This document shows, piece after piece, positions 36,924 through 45,703 of a stretch of DNA of 64,000 nt. Every line of letters starts with the position of its first letter. The first letter of the stretch is position 1. The stretch covers positions 1,769,339-1,833,338 of the forward strand of contig JAGTJU010000001.1 of NCBI GenBank assembly GCA_022184915.1. Direction: 5' to 3'. The notes below the pieces were generated by a model that had not been told where the DNA came from, ran no database searches, and worked only from the letters and a program-made list of their open reading frames with translations. A program made the translations under genes and the position numbers. Source of the DNA: Myxococcales bacterium (lineage in GTDB: Bacteria; Myxococcota_A; Polyangia; Fen-1088).

Positions 36924-37948
36924 CCGCGCCCCCTGCCTTTCCCACGCAGGCCCTCGGAGGACGAACTCGTCTCCGCAACGTTCTGCTCAACCACGCCTCC
37001 CTCGTGCTTCTTGGGCTCGTGTTTACGGTCTTTGGTGTGCTTGCGCCGCGCTTCTTTGCTTTCGAGAACCTGGAGAACATCCTGGTTCAGTCCTCGGTCT
37101 TGCTCATGGGGGCGGTGGGCATGACCTTCGTTCTTCTGGCTGCACAGATTGATCTGTCCGTGGGGTCGATGATGTTCCTGGCTGCGGTTCCCGCGGGCAA
37201 GCTCGTCCTTGGCGGGCATTCAGCAGGGGTGGCACTGGGGGCGGCTGTGGGGGTGGCGCTCGTCTACGGGCTGCTCAACGCGCTGGTGGTCGTGAAGCTT
37301 CGGGTGGCGGCCTTCATCGTCACGCTGGCAACGCTCTACATCGGGCGGGGTCTCGGGCTTTACATCACGCAGACCCGAGCGATGAATCTCCCGGAGTCGT
37401 TGCTGGCCGTGGGTACCACGCGGGTGGTGGGGCTGCCGCTCCCCCTCGTCGCGGCGCTCGTCGTCGTGGCCCTCGGGCACTACACGCTGTCCTCGACGCC
37501 CTATGGGCGGCAACTCTATGCCGTAGGGCAAGACGCCGAGGGCGCGCGCAAGGCAGGGTTACCCGTGCAGCGGATACGCGCCTCCGTGTTCCTCGTGAGC
37601 GCTGTGTGCGCGGGGCTGGCGGGCTTCGTGACGATCGCGCGGGTGGGAGTGGTCTCGCCCACCATGGGGAGCCAGCGCGAGCTGGCCATGATTGCTGCCG
37701 CCGTCCTGGGCGGTACGAGCCTGTTTGGCGGACGCGGCCAGGTGTTTCCAGGCACCGTCGTTGGTGCGCTTCTCATTCAGACCGTCGAAACCGGTCTCGT
37801 GATCCTCAACGTCGACCCTTATCTGTACCCTCTGTTCACGGCCGGCATCATCTTCGTGGCCGTGGCGATCGACAGCCTTCGCAACCTCGAGCGAGCGAAG
37901 CAAAGTCTCCGCAAGATCCGCCCCTTGGGGCTCCCAAAGCCGCGGTGA
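36920..37948 (+). CDS. Ribose-type ABC transporter permease 2
   Basis: A 342-residue membrane protein of the RbsC family. The motif FVLLAAQIDLSVGSMMFL and the C-terminal AAAVLGGTSLFGGRGQVFPG are characteristic. The GTG start overlaps the ATPase stop by 4 bp. It is the last gene of the transporter and of the presumed catabolic operon; the next gene begins 70 bp later and appears unrelated. Confidence 0.9.
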   Translation: MTAPPAFPTQALGGRTRLRNVLLNHASLVLLGLVFTVFGVLAPRFFAFENLENILVQSSVLLMGAVGMTFVLLAAQIDLSVGSMMFLAAVPAGKLVLGGHSAGVALGAAVGVALVYGLLNALVVVKLRVAAFIVTLATLYIGRGLGLYITQTRAMNLPESLLAVGTTRVVGLPLPLVAALVVVALGHYTLSSTPYGRQLYAVGQDAEGARKAGLPVQRIRASVFLVSAVCAGLAGFVTIARVGVVSPTMGSQRELAMIAAAVLGGTSLFGGRGQVFPGTVVGALLIQTVETGLVILNVDPYLYPLFTAGIIFVAVAIDSLRNLERAKQSLRKIRPLGLPKPR

Positions 37949-38018
37949 GGTCATGTCAGCGGACACCTGCCCCTACTTGCGGTTGGCTGGTGGCAGCGAT
38001 TCGGCGTATGTGTGAGGG

Positions 38019-38873
38019 ATGCGGGGGCTTCTCGACGCGGTGCTTGCCACGTGGGCCCTGGTCGTGGCGGGTGATGCCGATTGCCCGACGGCCGCGGAAG
38101 TGGCACGTCGCGCCCAGGCCCTGGGTGTGGACACGACGTCGGTCGGCGCTCAGGAAGGGCGGGTCGATGTGCAGAGGCTCGCGGACCAGGTGGTGCTCAG
38201 GTTGACCGGTCCAGGCGGCGAGGTGATCGCCGAGCGGCCGCTGCCGGGCAACGCGGCCTGCGGCGACCTGGCGGCCGCGGCGGCGGTGGTGGTGGCCTCC
38301 TGGGAAGGCGAGCTGCGCGCTTCGGGCGCCCTGTGGCTTCCCGAAAGACCCCCTCCGCCCCCATCCGTGAAGCCGCGCTCTCGCTACGGATTGGGCGTCG
38401 CGGGCTTGGTCGTGCCCGGGCCGTGGGCCCCGGCCGGGCGCCTCGAACTCGAGCGGGCACCCTCGCTCTCGGGTTGGGTGTGGCGGCTGGGTGTGCAGGG
38501 GGTGGGCCCCCGCCGTTTTGCCCTGGGCCTCGGCGAGGCGCGATGGTGGCGCGTGGGCGTGGGCGGGGCGGTGGGGTTTCGTTGGGGCGCGCGGGCGCTC
38601 GCGGTGGAGCCCGAACTCGAAGCCGGGGTGTCCCGCCTGGCCCTGCGAGGCGAGGGGCAGCCCGTCGACATTGCGAGCACCGCGTGGGACCCTTACGCCC
38701 GGTGGGGGGCACGCCTCGGCCTTCGGCTGCGGGCGTTTCAGCCGTGGGTCGGCCTTTTTCTGACCGTCCATCCCGTGAGGAGGACCTTGAGTTTGCGCAA
38801 CTCGGACGCCGAGCGAGAGCTTCCGACACTCGAAATATTTACCGGCCTGGGGGTCACCGCTTGGCTACCCTGA
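38019..38873 (+). CDS. Hypothetical secreted protein upstream of an ECF sigma gene
   Basis: A 284-residue protein with a short hydrophobic leader (LLDAVLATWALVVAGDADC) and one proline run (PERPPPPPSV) in the middle. The second half is rich in alternating hydrophobic residues (WRLGVQGVGPRRFALGLG), suggesting beta-strands. I do not recognise a family. It is followed on the same strand by an ECF sigma factor and a TPR membrane protein, an arrangement often seen in myxobacteria for envelope-stress genes, but its role is unknown. Confidence 0.6.
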   Translation: MRGLLDAVLATWALVVAGDADCPTAAEVARRAQALGVDTTSVGAQEGRVDVQRLADQVVLRLTGPGGEVIAERPLPGNAACGDLAAAAAVVVASWEGELRASGALWLPERPPPPPSVKPRSRYGLGVAGLVVPGPWAPAGRLELERAPSLSGWVWRLGVQGVGPRRFALGLGEARWWRVGVGGAVGFRWGARALAVEPELEAGVSRLALRGEGQPVDIASTAWDPYARWGARLGLRLRAFQPWVGLFLTVHPVRRTLSLRNSDAERELPTLEIFTGLGVTAWLP

Positions 38874-38974
38874 AACATTCGCAGGGTCCCGCGCCACACA
38901 AGGGGAGTACGAAGGGTGTGACGAAAGACAGGTCTGATGCATGCGCGTGCGCTTCCCGACAGGGCGATGCCCCA

Positions 38975-39538
38975 ATGGCTCCGATGCCTGAGGTGTGTCT
39001 CGACGACCTGTTCCGCCTGCACGCCGACCAGGTGGCACGCTGGGCGTCTCGCCTCTGCGGCCCCGGAGTCGAGGTCGACGACGTGGTGCAGGAGGTCTTC
39101 ATGATCGCGCACCGCAAGCGGAAGGAGTTCCGGGGCGACTCCCGCCCGAGCACCTGGCTCTACGGGATCACCCAAAACGTGGTCCGGCACCGCCGCCGCA
39201 ACGAGAGGGTGCGACGCTTTTTTCTGGGCGAGGTCGAACGCGATACACAGCCGGCCCGTCCCACGCCAGTGGAAGAGTTCGAGAGGCGAGAAGCGAGCCG
39301 CGCGGTGTACCGGGCCCTGGACGCGCTTCCGGAGAAGTACCGTGAAGTGTTCGTGCTCTTCGAGATCGAAGGGCTTTCCGGCGCCGAGATCTGTGAACTG
39401 ACAGGACGCAATGCCTCTACGATTCGTGTGCACTTGATGAGGGCACGGGAGCAGTTCTTCAAGCGGCTCGGGGCGCTTGGCTACGACAACCTTCGCGGAG
39501 ACCCTGGCGTCGCAAATCGAGAAGGGGTGTCGTCGTGA
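38975..39538 (+). CDS. ECF-type RNA polymerase sigma factor
   Basis: About 187 residues from ATG 38975; a GTG at 38918 in the same frame would add 19 residues. Region 2 is clear (LDDLFRLHADQVARW, then VDDVVQEVFMIAHR and STWLYGITQNVV), and region 4 carries the helix-turn-helix (LPEKYREVFVLFEIEGLSG, then NASTIRVHLMRAREQF). It directs transcription of a small regulon. The stop overlaps the start of the TPR membrane protein gene (GTGA), so they are translationally coupled. Confidence 0.92.
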   Translation: MAPMPEVCLDDLFRLHADQVARWASRLCGPGVEVDDVVQEVFMIAHRKRKEFRGDSRPSTWLYGITQNVVRHRRRNERVRRFFLGEVERDTQPARPTPVEEFERREASRAVYRALDALPEKYREVFVLFEIEGLSGAEICELTGRNASTIRVHLMRAREQFFKRLGALGYDNLRGDPGVANREGVSS

Positions 39539-40584
39539 GAGGTGTTCACTCGACAGGACCATCAGACGAGCTGTTGGGCCCACGCCTGTCGGAAAGCAGG
39601 ACCGGCGCTGGGCCCCCTCACGTGGAGCGGATGGCGCAGCGGCTGCTCGGGCACATGGCTCCCGCCTTGGCGCTCACGCCGGCAAGCCGGATGCGCGTTG
39701 CCGTGGCCCTGCGCGCCGCGCAACACAGGTCCGGCTCCCGGTGGCGCGGGCTGCGCTTTGGGGTCGCCTGGTGGGCGCTTGCGAGCGTGGGGGTTACCAG
39801 CTTCGCGGTGGGGGCCACGGCGGTACACCGGGTTTGGCAGGCCCACACCGATGGTGCGCTTGCCTTGGTGCCGCAACCGACGCCTGTGCGGAGGCGAGTC
39901 GTGCAAGCCCCGCCCCCTCCCGAGGTCGTCGCAATCCCGGCAGAAATCCACATGGGGCAAGCGCTTCCGGAGCCACCGTTGGAAGTCACCGTCTCGGTGG
40001 CTGCGCCGCGCCGCTCGGCAGTCCGACCTTCGGTCCGCGCGCCCGAGACCGCGGCCGCACCGCCCCCTGCGCCCGCCGTGGCCGTGTCGCCCTCGGCCCT
40101 GCTCGAGGAGTCCCAACGGCTCGAGGTGGCGCTTCGACACTTGCGTCAGGGACGGGACGGGGAAAAGGCGCTCGCAGCGCTCGATGACTACGGACGCCGC
40201 TTTCCCCATGGGGCTCTCGGTCAGGAAGCGGCGCGGGCGCGTGTCGAGGCGCTCCTCAGCCTCGGCCGGAGTCACGAGGCCTTGCAGCGGCTCGAGAGCG
40301 TTCACTTGGGCCCGGCGCAAAAAGACCTCGAGCTCCAGGTGCTGAGGGGTGAGCTTCGGGGTAAGGCCCGTCGTTGCAAAGAAGCCATGCAGGATTTCAG
40401 CGTGGTTCTGGCGCGGGTCCGCGGCGGGCCCATGGCCGAGCGGGCTCTGTTCGGCCGCGCTTCCTGCCACCTGGCAACTCAGGATCACGCCGCCGCTCGA
40501 GACGACCTGCGGGCCTACAGCCAGCGGTTTCCGAAGGGGCGCTTCGCGTCCGAGGTGGCGCGCGGGCTGGCGGCCCTCGAGTGA
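39535..40584 (+). CDS. Single-pass membrane protein with periplasmic TPR region, possible anti-sigma partner
   Basis: A 349-residue protein with a GTG start overlapping the sigma stop. The cytoplasmic part (about residues 1-70) is followed by one membrane helix (LRFGVAWWALASVGVTSFAVG) and a Pro/Ala-rich linker. The remainder is TPR-like helical sequence (about 170-349: EEALRHLRQGRDGEKALAA-type repeats, then ARDDLRAYSQRFPKG), resembling YbgF/CpoB-type repeats. The coupling with the ECF gene and the topology suggest an anti-sigma factor, although no standard anti-sigma zinc domain is visible. Confidence 0.72.
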   Translation: MRGVHSTGPSDELLGPRLSESRTGAGPPHVERMAQRLLGHMAPALALTPASRMRVAVALRAAQHRSGSRWRGLRFGVAWWALASVGVTSFAVGATAVHRVWQAHTDGALALVPQPTPVRRRVVQAPPPPEVVAIPAEIHMGQALPEPPLEVTVSVAAPRRSAVRPSVRAPETAAAPPPAPAVAVSPSALLEESQRLEVALRHLRQGRDGEKALAALDDYGRRFPHGALGQEAARARVEALLSLGRSHEALQRLESVHLGPAQKDLELQVLRGELRGKARRCKEAMQDFSVVLARVRGGPMAERALFGRASCHLATQDHAAARDDLRAYSQRFPKGRFASEVARGLAALE

Positions 40585-40642
40585 TCGTGCCCCGCGGGAA
40601 GGCCCGCCGCACGAGGCGCGTGCCGCAAGCGCTCAACGGGCT

Positions 40643-42130
40643 ATGCTGCTGGCCGTGCGGCGCTCACTTTTGAGCCGATGGCCACCGGGGGCATGGGTGT
40701 CTTCGCCCGGGCGGACCGGTCTGCGCTCCCTCGCCGTGGTCGGGGGCGTCTTCGCAACGGCCCTTTGCGGGTGCCAAGCTTCGCATGTGGTGGGGGACGT
40801 CACCCCGCCGGCTCGCTGCCCGCCGTTTAGGGCGGGGGTCGATCTGCCCCTCTGTACAGCGAGCTATCTGGGTGGGCAGAGCTCGGACCTCGGCGCTGTC
40901 GCGTTCGCGGCCGACGGCGCGCTCGTGGTGGGCACAGCCACGGCCCCGGGCTCGCTTCCGCAGGCTCCCCCGAAGCAACCGGGCCCGGGGACCGGCAACG
41001 GGGCCCTCCATCGCTTCGATGGCAGCGGCCACCGGCTGCTTTCGACCCTGCAGATGGGCGATGGCATCCGGGATCTCGACGTGGCGCCCACCGGGGCCAT
41101 CGTCGTGGTGGGCGAGCCCTTCGGGGTGGCCCTCGTGTCCCGCGACGGTCTGAGCGTCGTGTGGACCGCCGCGTTTGCGGCCGATCGCGTGGCCATCGCT
41201 CCCTCGGGCGCCGTGGCCGCACTGGCCACCGCGACGGGCACCGTGCGTATCTTCGGGCCCGACGGCAGTTTGCGGGGCGAGTTCGCGACGCGGCTTCCGC
41301 CTGGCCAGGGCGATGTGGCCATCGGGGACAGCCCCGAGGCCGTGTTCGTGGTGGGGGCGCGCCCCGCGGGCACGCCTTCGGTGCCGGTGCTCGACGCTCA
41401 TCGGCTGGATGGCAGCGTGCTGTGGCAGGCGTACGGTTTTACCGGGGAAGCCTTGGCGGCGAATAACCTGGGCGCCAGCAGCACGGGCATCGCCGTGGTT
41501 TTCGGGCGCGACGGCAAGCTCTACTACCTGGGGGAAAGCCAGGGCGGCAACACGGTTCACGGGCGCGAGCCGGGTGACCTGGGCAAGCCTGCGCCCGTGG
41601 TCGGAAGCGGGGATCGTTACCTCACCCCGTTCAACACGTCCCGCTTCGTGGGCTTTGTGGGCCGCTTCCGCGCGGCAGACGGCACACTCGAGGCCGGCCA
41701 GTTCCTGGTGCCTCGCGAGCCGGGTGACTCGGGCAACCCCGCAGGCGTCGACTTGCGCCCGCGGGCGTTGGCGGTGGATGCCGAGGGGCGGGTGTTGGTG
41801 GGAGGGACGCAAGCGTGCTGTGGCCCCGAGGGCACGCAAAAGCTCCTGGCTGGTCAGTCGGTCGCGCCTGCCGCCGAGGGCGTGGACGGGGTCGCGATCT
41901 TGCTTGCACCCGATCTGGCTCGCACCGAGGTGTGGACCACCTTTGGTACCGGTGGGGGCTCGGCGGCCGTGGCGGTGGCCCTGGGGCCGCAACGAGCTGC
42001 ACTCTTGGCGCTCCAGACCCTGGCGCAACAGCAAGCCGCGCCTTTGGTGACACACGAGGCCCTTGCGCCAGGGCCTGCGGGCACGCCTTGGGCCACCTAT
42101 TTTTCAGTCTGGCCCACGCCCTCGCGGTAG
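40643..42130 (+). CDS. Beta-propeller-like surface lipoprotein
   Basis: About 495 residues from ATG 40643. The leader ends at TALCGC (lipobox). The body has repeated blades of the type AVAFAADGALVVGT, DLDVAPTGAIVVVG and RVAIAPSGAVAALAT, as in WD40/YVTN-like propellers, with several cysteines near the ends. No enzymatic motif is visible. Typical of myxobacterial cell-surface lipoproteins. It lies 58 bp after the TPR protein gene on the same strand. Confidence 0.7.
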   Translation: MLLAVRRSLLSRWPPGAWVSSPGRTGLRSLAVVGGVFATALCGCQASHVVGDVTPPARCPPFRAGVDLPLCTASYLGGQSSDLGAVAFAADGALVVGTATAPGSLPQAPPKQPGPGTGNGALHRFDGSGHRLLSTLQMGDGIRDLDVAPTGAIVVVGEPFGVALVSRDGLSVVWTAAFAADRVAIAPSGAVAALATATGTVRIFGPDGSLRGEFATRLPPGQGDVAIGDSPEAVFVVGARPAGTPSVPVLDAHRLDGSVLWQAYGFTGEALAANNLGASSTGIAVVFGRDGKLYYLGESQGGNTVHGREPGDLGKPAPVVGSGDRYLTPFNTSRFVGFVGRFRAADGTLEAGQFLVPREPGDSGNPAGVDLRPRALAVDAEGRVLVGGTQACCGPEGTQKLLAGQSVAPAAEGVDGVAILLAPDLARTEVWTTFGTGGGSAAVAVALGPQRAALLALQTLAQQQAAPLVTHEALAPGPAGTPWATYFSVWPTPSR

Positions 42131-42143
42131 GGTGGGCACCTGC

Positions 42144-43211
42144 ATGACGGTTGCCTGCTTCGGAATGGGCCTGCACGCCTTCCGCGCCCGGGGGCAACGG
42201 GGCGCACGGCGCGGGTGGCGAGCGCTCACCCTGGCAGTGTGCCTGCTCTTCCTGCTCTTCCTGCTCTTGGGGGGGTGCCGCGCGCGCCCTTCACCGCCCG
42301 CGGAGCCTCTCTCTGCGATTCTGCCTGCGTCCGCCCAAACACTTTTGTCCTTCGACGTGCAGGCGATCCGCCGCTCGCCCCTGTGGCAGGCGGTGTCGCT
42401 GGCGATGCAGCGTCGCGCGGCTCACGCACAGCTCTTCGCGGAGGTGAGGGCACGTACGGGCTTCGACCCTCTCGAAGACCTGCAGCGGGTGGTGGTGGCG
42501 TTTCCGGAAGCGGCTCGGCGTTCGGGCGAGTTTGCTCTCGTCCTCGTCGCCGACCACGCGGACGAACGGCGTCTCGTGGCGTATGCCCGGGACGAAGCGA
42601 GCACCCGAGGTCAGGACATTCGCCAGGAGGAACATGCGGGCCGCCGGCTGTGGGTCGAGCAGGGCCCTCCGCGCCGTGCGGGGTTCTTTCTCGATCGTCG
42701 CACGTTCGTGCTGGGGGGGGGCGGCTGGGGCCACCTGATGGCCGAGACCGCTTCGTCCGCGGGTGAGCCCAGGGACGGCCCCGCAGGTTCAGGCGAGCTA
42801 TGGAATCTCTTTCACAAGCTGCCTCGGGCCTCGGCGGTGCGCGCAGTCGCCGTGGTGCCCGGGTCGACGCGCACCCAATTGGCTGCGGACAGCCGTTTGC
42901 GAGCCGCCTCGTCCATTGCACGCCTGGCGTTGTCTCTCGCGCTGGATACAGGCGTCGAGGCGCACCTGCGGATCGAAACCTCCTCGCGCGAGGCTGCGCA
43001 AGCGCTGGGTGGTCAGGTGGAGCGCTTCATGCGCGACGCGCGCCAGAGCCCGCAGGTGTTGCTGGCGGGCGTGGGACCCTGGCTCGAGCAGGTGGACATC
43101 GAGGCCGAAGGCCCGACGCTGCACTTGTCCCTGCGCTTGACCGTGGCCCAGACCCAAACGCTCTCCGAACGCATAGCGGTCTTGGTGCGCCACCTGGCGT
43201 CCCCGCCCTGA
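42144..43211 (+). CDS. Lipoprotein of unknown function
   Basis: About 355 residues from ATG 42144; ATG 42165 is an equally likely start. A strong hydrophobic leader (TLAVCLLFLLFLLLGGC) ends in a lipobox. The mature part begins with SAILPASAQTLLSFDVQAI, a pattern seen in secreted DUF3352-like proteins of myxobacteria, but I cannot assign it firmly. It is close behind the propeller lipoprotein gene (14 bp) and is followed after 5 bp by the HEAT-methylase gene, so the three may be one operon. Confidence 0.65.
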   Translation: MTVACFGMGLHAFRARGQRGARRGWRALTLAVCLLFLLFLLLGGCRARPSPPAEPLSAILPASAQTLLSFDVQAIRRSPLWQAVSLAMQRRAAHAQLFAEVRARTGFDPLEDLQRVVVAFPEAARRSGEFALVLVADHADERRLVAYARDEASTRGQDIRQEEHAGRRLWVEQGPPRRAGFFLDRRTFVLGGGGWGHLMAETASSAGEPRDGPAGSGELWNLFHKLPRASAVRAVAVVPGSTRTQLAADSRLRAASSIARLALSLALDTGVEAHLRIETSSREAAQALGGQVERFMRDARQSPQVLLAGVGPWLEQVDIEAEGPTLHLSLRLTVAQTQTLSERIAVLVRHLASPP

Positions 43212-43216
43212 GCTGC

Positions 43217-44935
43217 GTGCTCACCCGGTCTCGGGTCCGCGTGTGGCTTTCCGGCGCGTGGGCCTTTGCGAGCGGGCCCTGGGTGCGGCATCCTGGGCGG
43301 CCCGTGCCCCGCCCCCTCGACGATCTCGCAAGCCGCATTTTGGATCGGGGTTTCACGCCTGCTCAACAGGACGTGGAGGGGCTCTTCGTTTTGCTGGGTT
43401 CACCCGACCGCGAACAAGGGCGCCTGGCCGGACGGGCTCTGGCCCGGCTCGGGCCCCCCGCGCTCGCGGCGGCGCGTGTCCGCTTCCCGGCGGCAGGTCC
43501 TCCGCTGCGCGCCCGGCTGTGCGAACTCATCGCCACGGTGGGCGCGGACACGGGCGACGAAGAGGTGGGCGCCTGGCTTCTCGCGTGCCTGGCTGACCCC
43601 GAGGGCGCCACCCGCCGGCGTGCCGCGGCCCAGCTGGGCAAACACGCTCAGGTGTGGGCCTCGACGAAGCACGCGGTGGAGCCCGCGTTGCTCGGCGCCT
43701 GGGAAGCCACCCGCGACCCGGCCGACCGACGGGCCCTCGCCGAGGCGCTGGGCAAACAAGGGGGAGCCGCTTCACAGCGAAGCCTGGCGCATCTTCACGA
43801 CCCACGGTCCGCCGCCGACGCGCTCCTGGGGCAGCGCACGGAGCGGGCCCAGCGGCAGATCGAGCAGCGCACCCTGCGCCACACCCCCACCCGCCTCCGC
43901 CTCGAAGCCGCGCTTCCCGCGCACACCCCCGTGTTGCTACACGTGCGTGCGGGGCTCGAGCCTGTGCTGCTGGAAGAGCTGGCAGCCTTGCCCCTGCGCG
44001 CGCCCCCACGGCAGGTGGGCCCCGGGCGTGTGCGCGTGCACGCCGAGCGCCTCGCAGACCTTTACCGTGCCCGCACGTTTTTGCACCTCGGGTTTCCGTT
44101 GCCCCCGGGGCAAGGGGATCCCGTGGCCGCGGTGGGAGAGGCCCTGACGGCCGACGCCACGGGAGCGCTGCTGCGGACGCTCACCGAAGGCCCGGTTCGT
44201 TATCGTCTCGACTGGGGGCGTACGGCGCTCGGCCGCACCGCCACGCAGGCCGTGGCCCGGCAGGTGCAGCAGCAGATCCCCTGGCTCGTCAACGATGCCA
44301 CGCAGGCGCCCTGGGTGGTGGTGGTGCACCTGGCGGGGGAGCGGGTGCACGTGGAGCTGTGGCCGCGAAGGAGCGAGGGGCGTTCGGTGGATGATCGCTT
44401 CGCGTATCGCCGCGTGACCATGCCTGCGTCCTCTCATCCCACGGTGGCCGCGGCGCTCGTGCGCGTGGCGGGACATCGGGACCACGACGTGGTGTGGGAT
44501 CCCTTTGCCGGCACGGGTGTAGAGTTGGCGGAGCGAGGTCTCGCAGGCGCCTACCGATGTCTGTACGGCAGTGACCTAGACCCTGAAGCCGTGGACGCTT
44601 GCCGGCGCAACCTCGCCGCTGCGGGCCTCGCGAAGGCCGAAGTCGTGCAAGCAGACGCCCGCCGGTACACACCACCTCGGCCGCCCACGCTCATCATCAC
44701 CAACCCCCCGTTCGGGCAAAGGGTGGTCGTGCACGAGGGTGTCGGTGATCTCCTCGCCGCGGTCTTCTCTCACGCGGCCAGGTGCCTTGCCCCGCGCGGA
44801 CGCATGGTGTTCGTCACGCCCAGGGTCAGTGTGACGGCGCGGGCGCTTTCGGAGGCGGGCCTCGTGCGCCTGCGGCACCTGCCCGTGGATCTCGGGGGCT
44901 TTGCGGCCCACCTGGAACTTTGGGAAAAACGCTAG
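43217..44935 (+). CDS. HEAT-repeat, THUMP-like RNA methyltransferase fusion
   Basis: About 572 residues from GTG 43217, the first start after the previous stop; a later GTG (43241 or 43284) is possible. The N-terminal 200 residues are alpha-helical HEAT-like repeats (LACLADPEGATRRRAAAQLG, ALAEALGKQG). A THUMP-like segment (VLLHVRAGLEPVLLEELAAL) follows. The last 200 residues form a SAM-dependent methyltransferase of the Trm14/RlmL type: DVVWDPFAGTGVELAERG, GSDLDPEAVDACRRN and TNPPFGQRV (about residue 494), the last being the motif IV of N-methylases acting on RNA guanine or DNA. The RNA target is unknown. Confidence 0.82.
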   Translation: MLTRSRVRVWLSGAWAFASGPWVRHPGRPVPRPLDDLASRILDRGFTPAQQDVEGLFVLLGSPDREQGRLAGRALARLGPPALAAARVRFPAAGPPLRARLCELIATVGADTGDEEVGAWLLACLADPEGATRRRAAAQLGKHAQVWASTKHAVEPALLGAWEATRDPADRRALAEALGKQGGAASQRSLAHLHDPRSAADALLGQRTERAQRQIEQRTLRHTPTRLRLEAALPAHTPVLLHVRAGLEPVLLEELAALPLRAPPRQVGPGRVRVHAERLADLYRARTFLHLGFPLPPGQGDPVAAVGEALTADATGALLRTLTEGPVRYRLDWGRTALGRTATQAVARQVQQQIPWLVNDATQAPWVVVVHLAGERVHVELWPRRSEGRSVDDRFAYRRVTMPASSHPTVAAALVRVAGHRDHDVVWDPFAGTGVELAERGLAGAYRCLYGSDLDPEAVDACRRNLAAAGLAKAEVVQADARRYTPPRPPTLIITNPPFGQRVVVHEGVGDLLAAVFSHAARCLAPRGRMVFVTPRVSVTARALSEAGLVRLRHLPVDLGGFAAHLELWEKR

Positions 44936-44961
44936 GCAACCTCCGGGTAGCCCCACGTCCC

Positions 44962-45516
44962 TCACGGCGCGACATGCACGGCACCCTGCATCCCGCTGTG
45001 ACCGGCACCACAGACGTACCCGAACGTGCCGGCGCGTTCGAACTGCACCACCCCTTCACGATGCAAGGCGATCGGGTTCGGCAGGTCGCCACCCTCGGCG
45101 TCGAGCGGGTGAGTCGAAAGGCTGCCCCTCCAACGCACGCCCTGGCCGACGCGCACCACCAGACAACGCTCGGGGTCCTGCCCAAAGCCGTGCGTCCACG
45201 CGAGGTTGCGGTCGGCATCGTGGGCGCGGCGGTCAACGTAGTCGCCGGGCTCGCAGCCTTGAACCACACCGCGGACGGGCGCGAGCGATGGTGGTGTCGC
45301 GACATCGACGGGGCCCGCGAGGTCGGTAGAGGCGTCCGTCACGCGCTCTCCTTCAATCGAAGTTGACACGCCGTCAGCGCTCGCGTCGCCGCGAGGCTCG
45401 GGGTGATGGTCCACGGACGCGTCGACTGACCGGGAGTGGTGCGGATCTCGCATCGTCTCGTCGCCGCACCCGAGGGATACGGTTGCCACTGAGAGGAAGA
45501 TGACGGCTAGACGCAT
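44962..45516 (-). CDS. Cupredoxin (plastocyanin-like) lipoprotein
   Basis: About 184 residues from ATG 45516. The leader ends at VSLGC (lipobox), then comes an Asp/His-rich linker. The C-terminal 95 residues form a cupredoxin domain with type 1 copper ligands: His in SLSTHPLD and Cys-His-Met in YVCGAGHSGMQG. It is likely an envelope electron carrier. It lies downstream of, and convergent with, the methylase gene. No clear ribosome-binding site could be found. Confidence 0.82.
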   Translation of the reverse strand: MRLAVIFLSVATVSLGCGDETMRDPHHSRSVDASVDHHPEPRGDASADGVSTSIEGERVTDASTDLAGPVDVATPPSLAPVRGVVQGCEPGDYVDRRAHDADRNLAWTHGFGQDPERCLVVRVGQGVRWRGSLSTHPLDAEGGDLPNPIALHREGVVQFERAGTFGYVCGAGHSGMQGAVHVAP

Positions 45517-45703
45517 TCGAGGAGCATGAGACTTGCCGGAGTCCGTCTGAGCGAGCGTAACGATCTCGTTAAACTCTACGTCTCGATGAGCATACTCTCG
45601 ACTCACTCGCGAACGACGCCTAAGTCTGGTGGTTGGGCGGATGACCTCTTCAAAGTCATTGAGACATCGCGCTGCAACCCACGGTTACTTTCCATTGGAA
45701 ATC

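Noticed and set aside
38081..38974. Long N-terminal extension of the ECF sigma frame
   Set aside because: It overlaps the hypothetical secreted protein in another frame and lacks any sigma domain; the real start is at 38918 or 38975.
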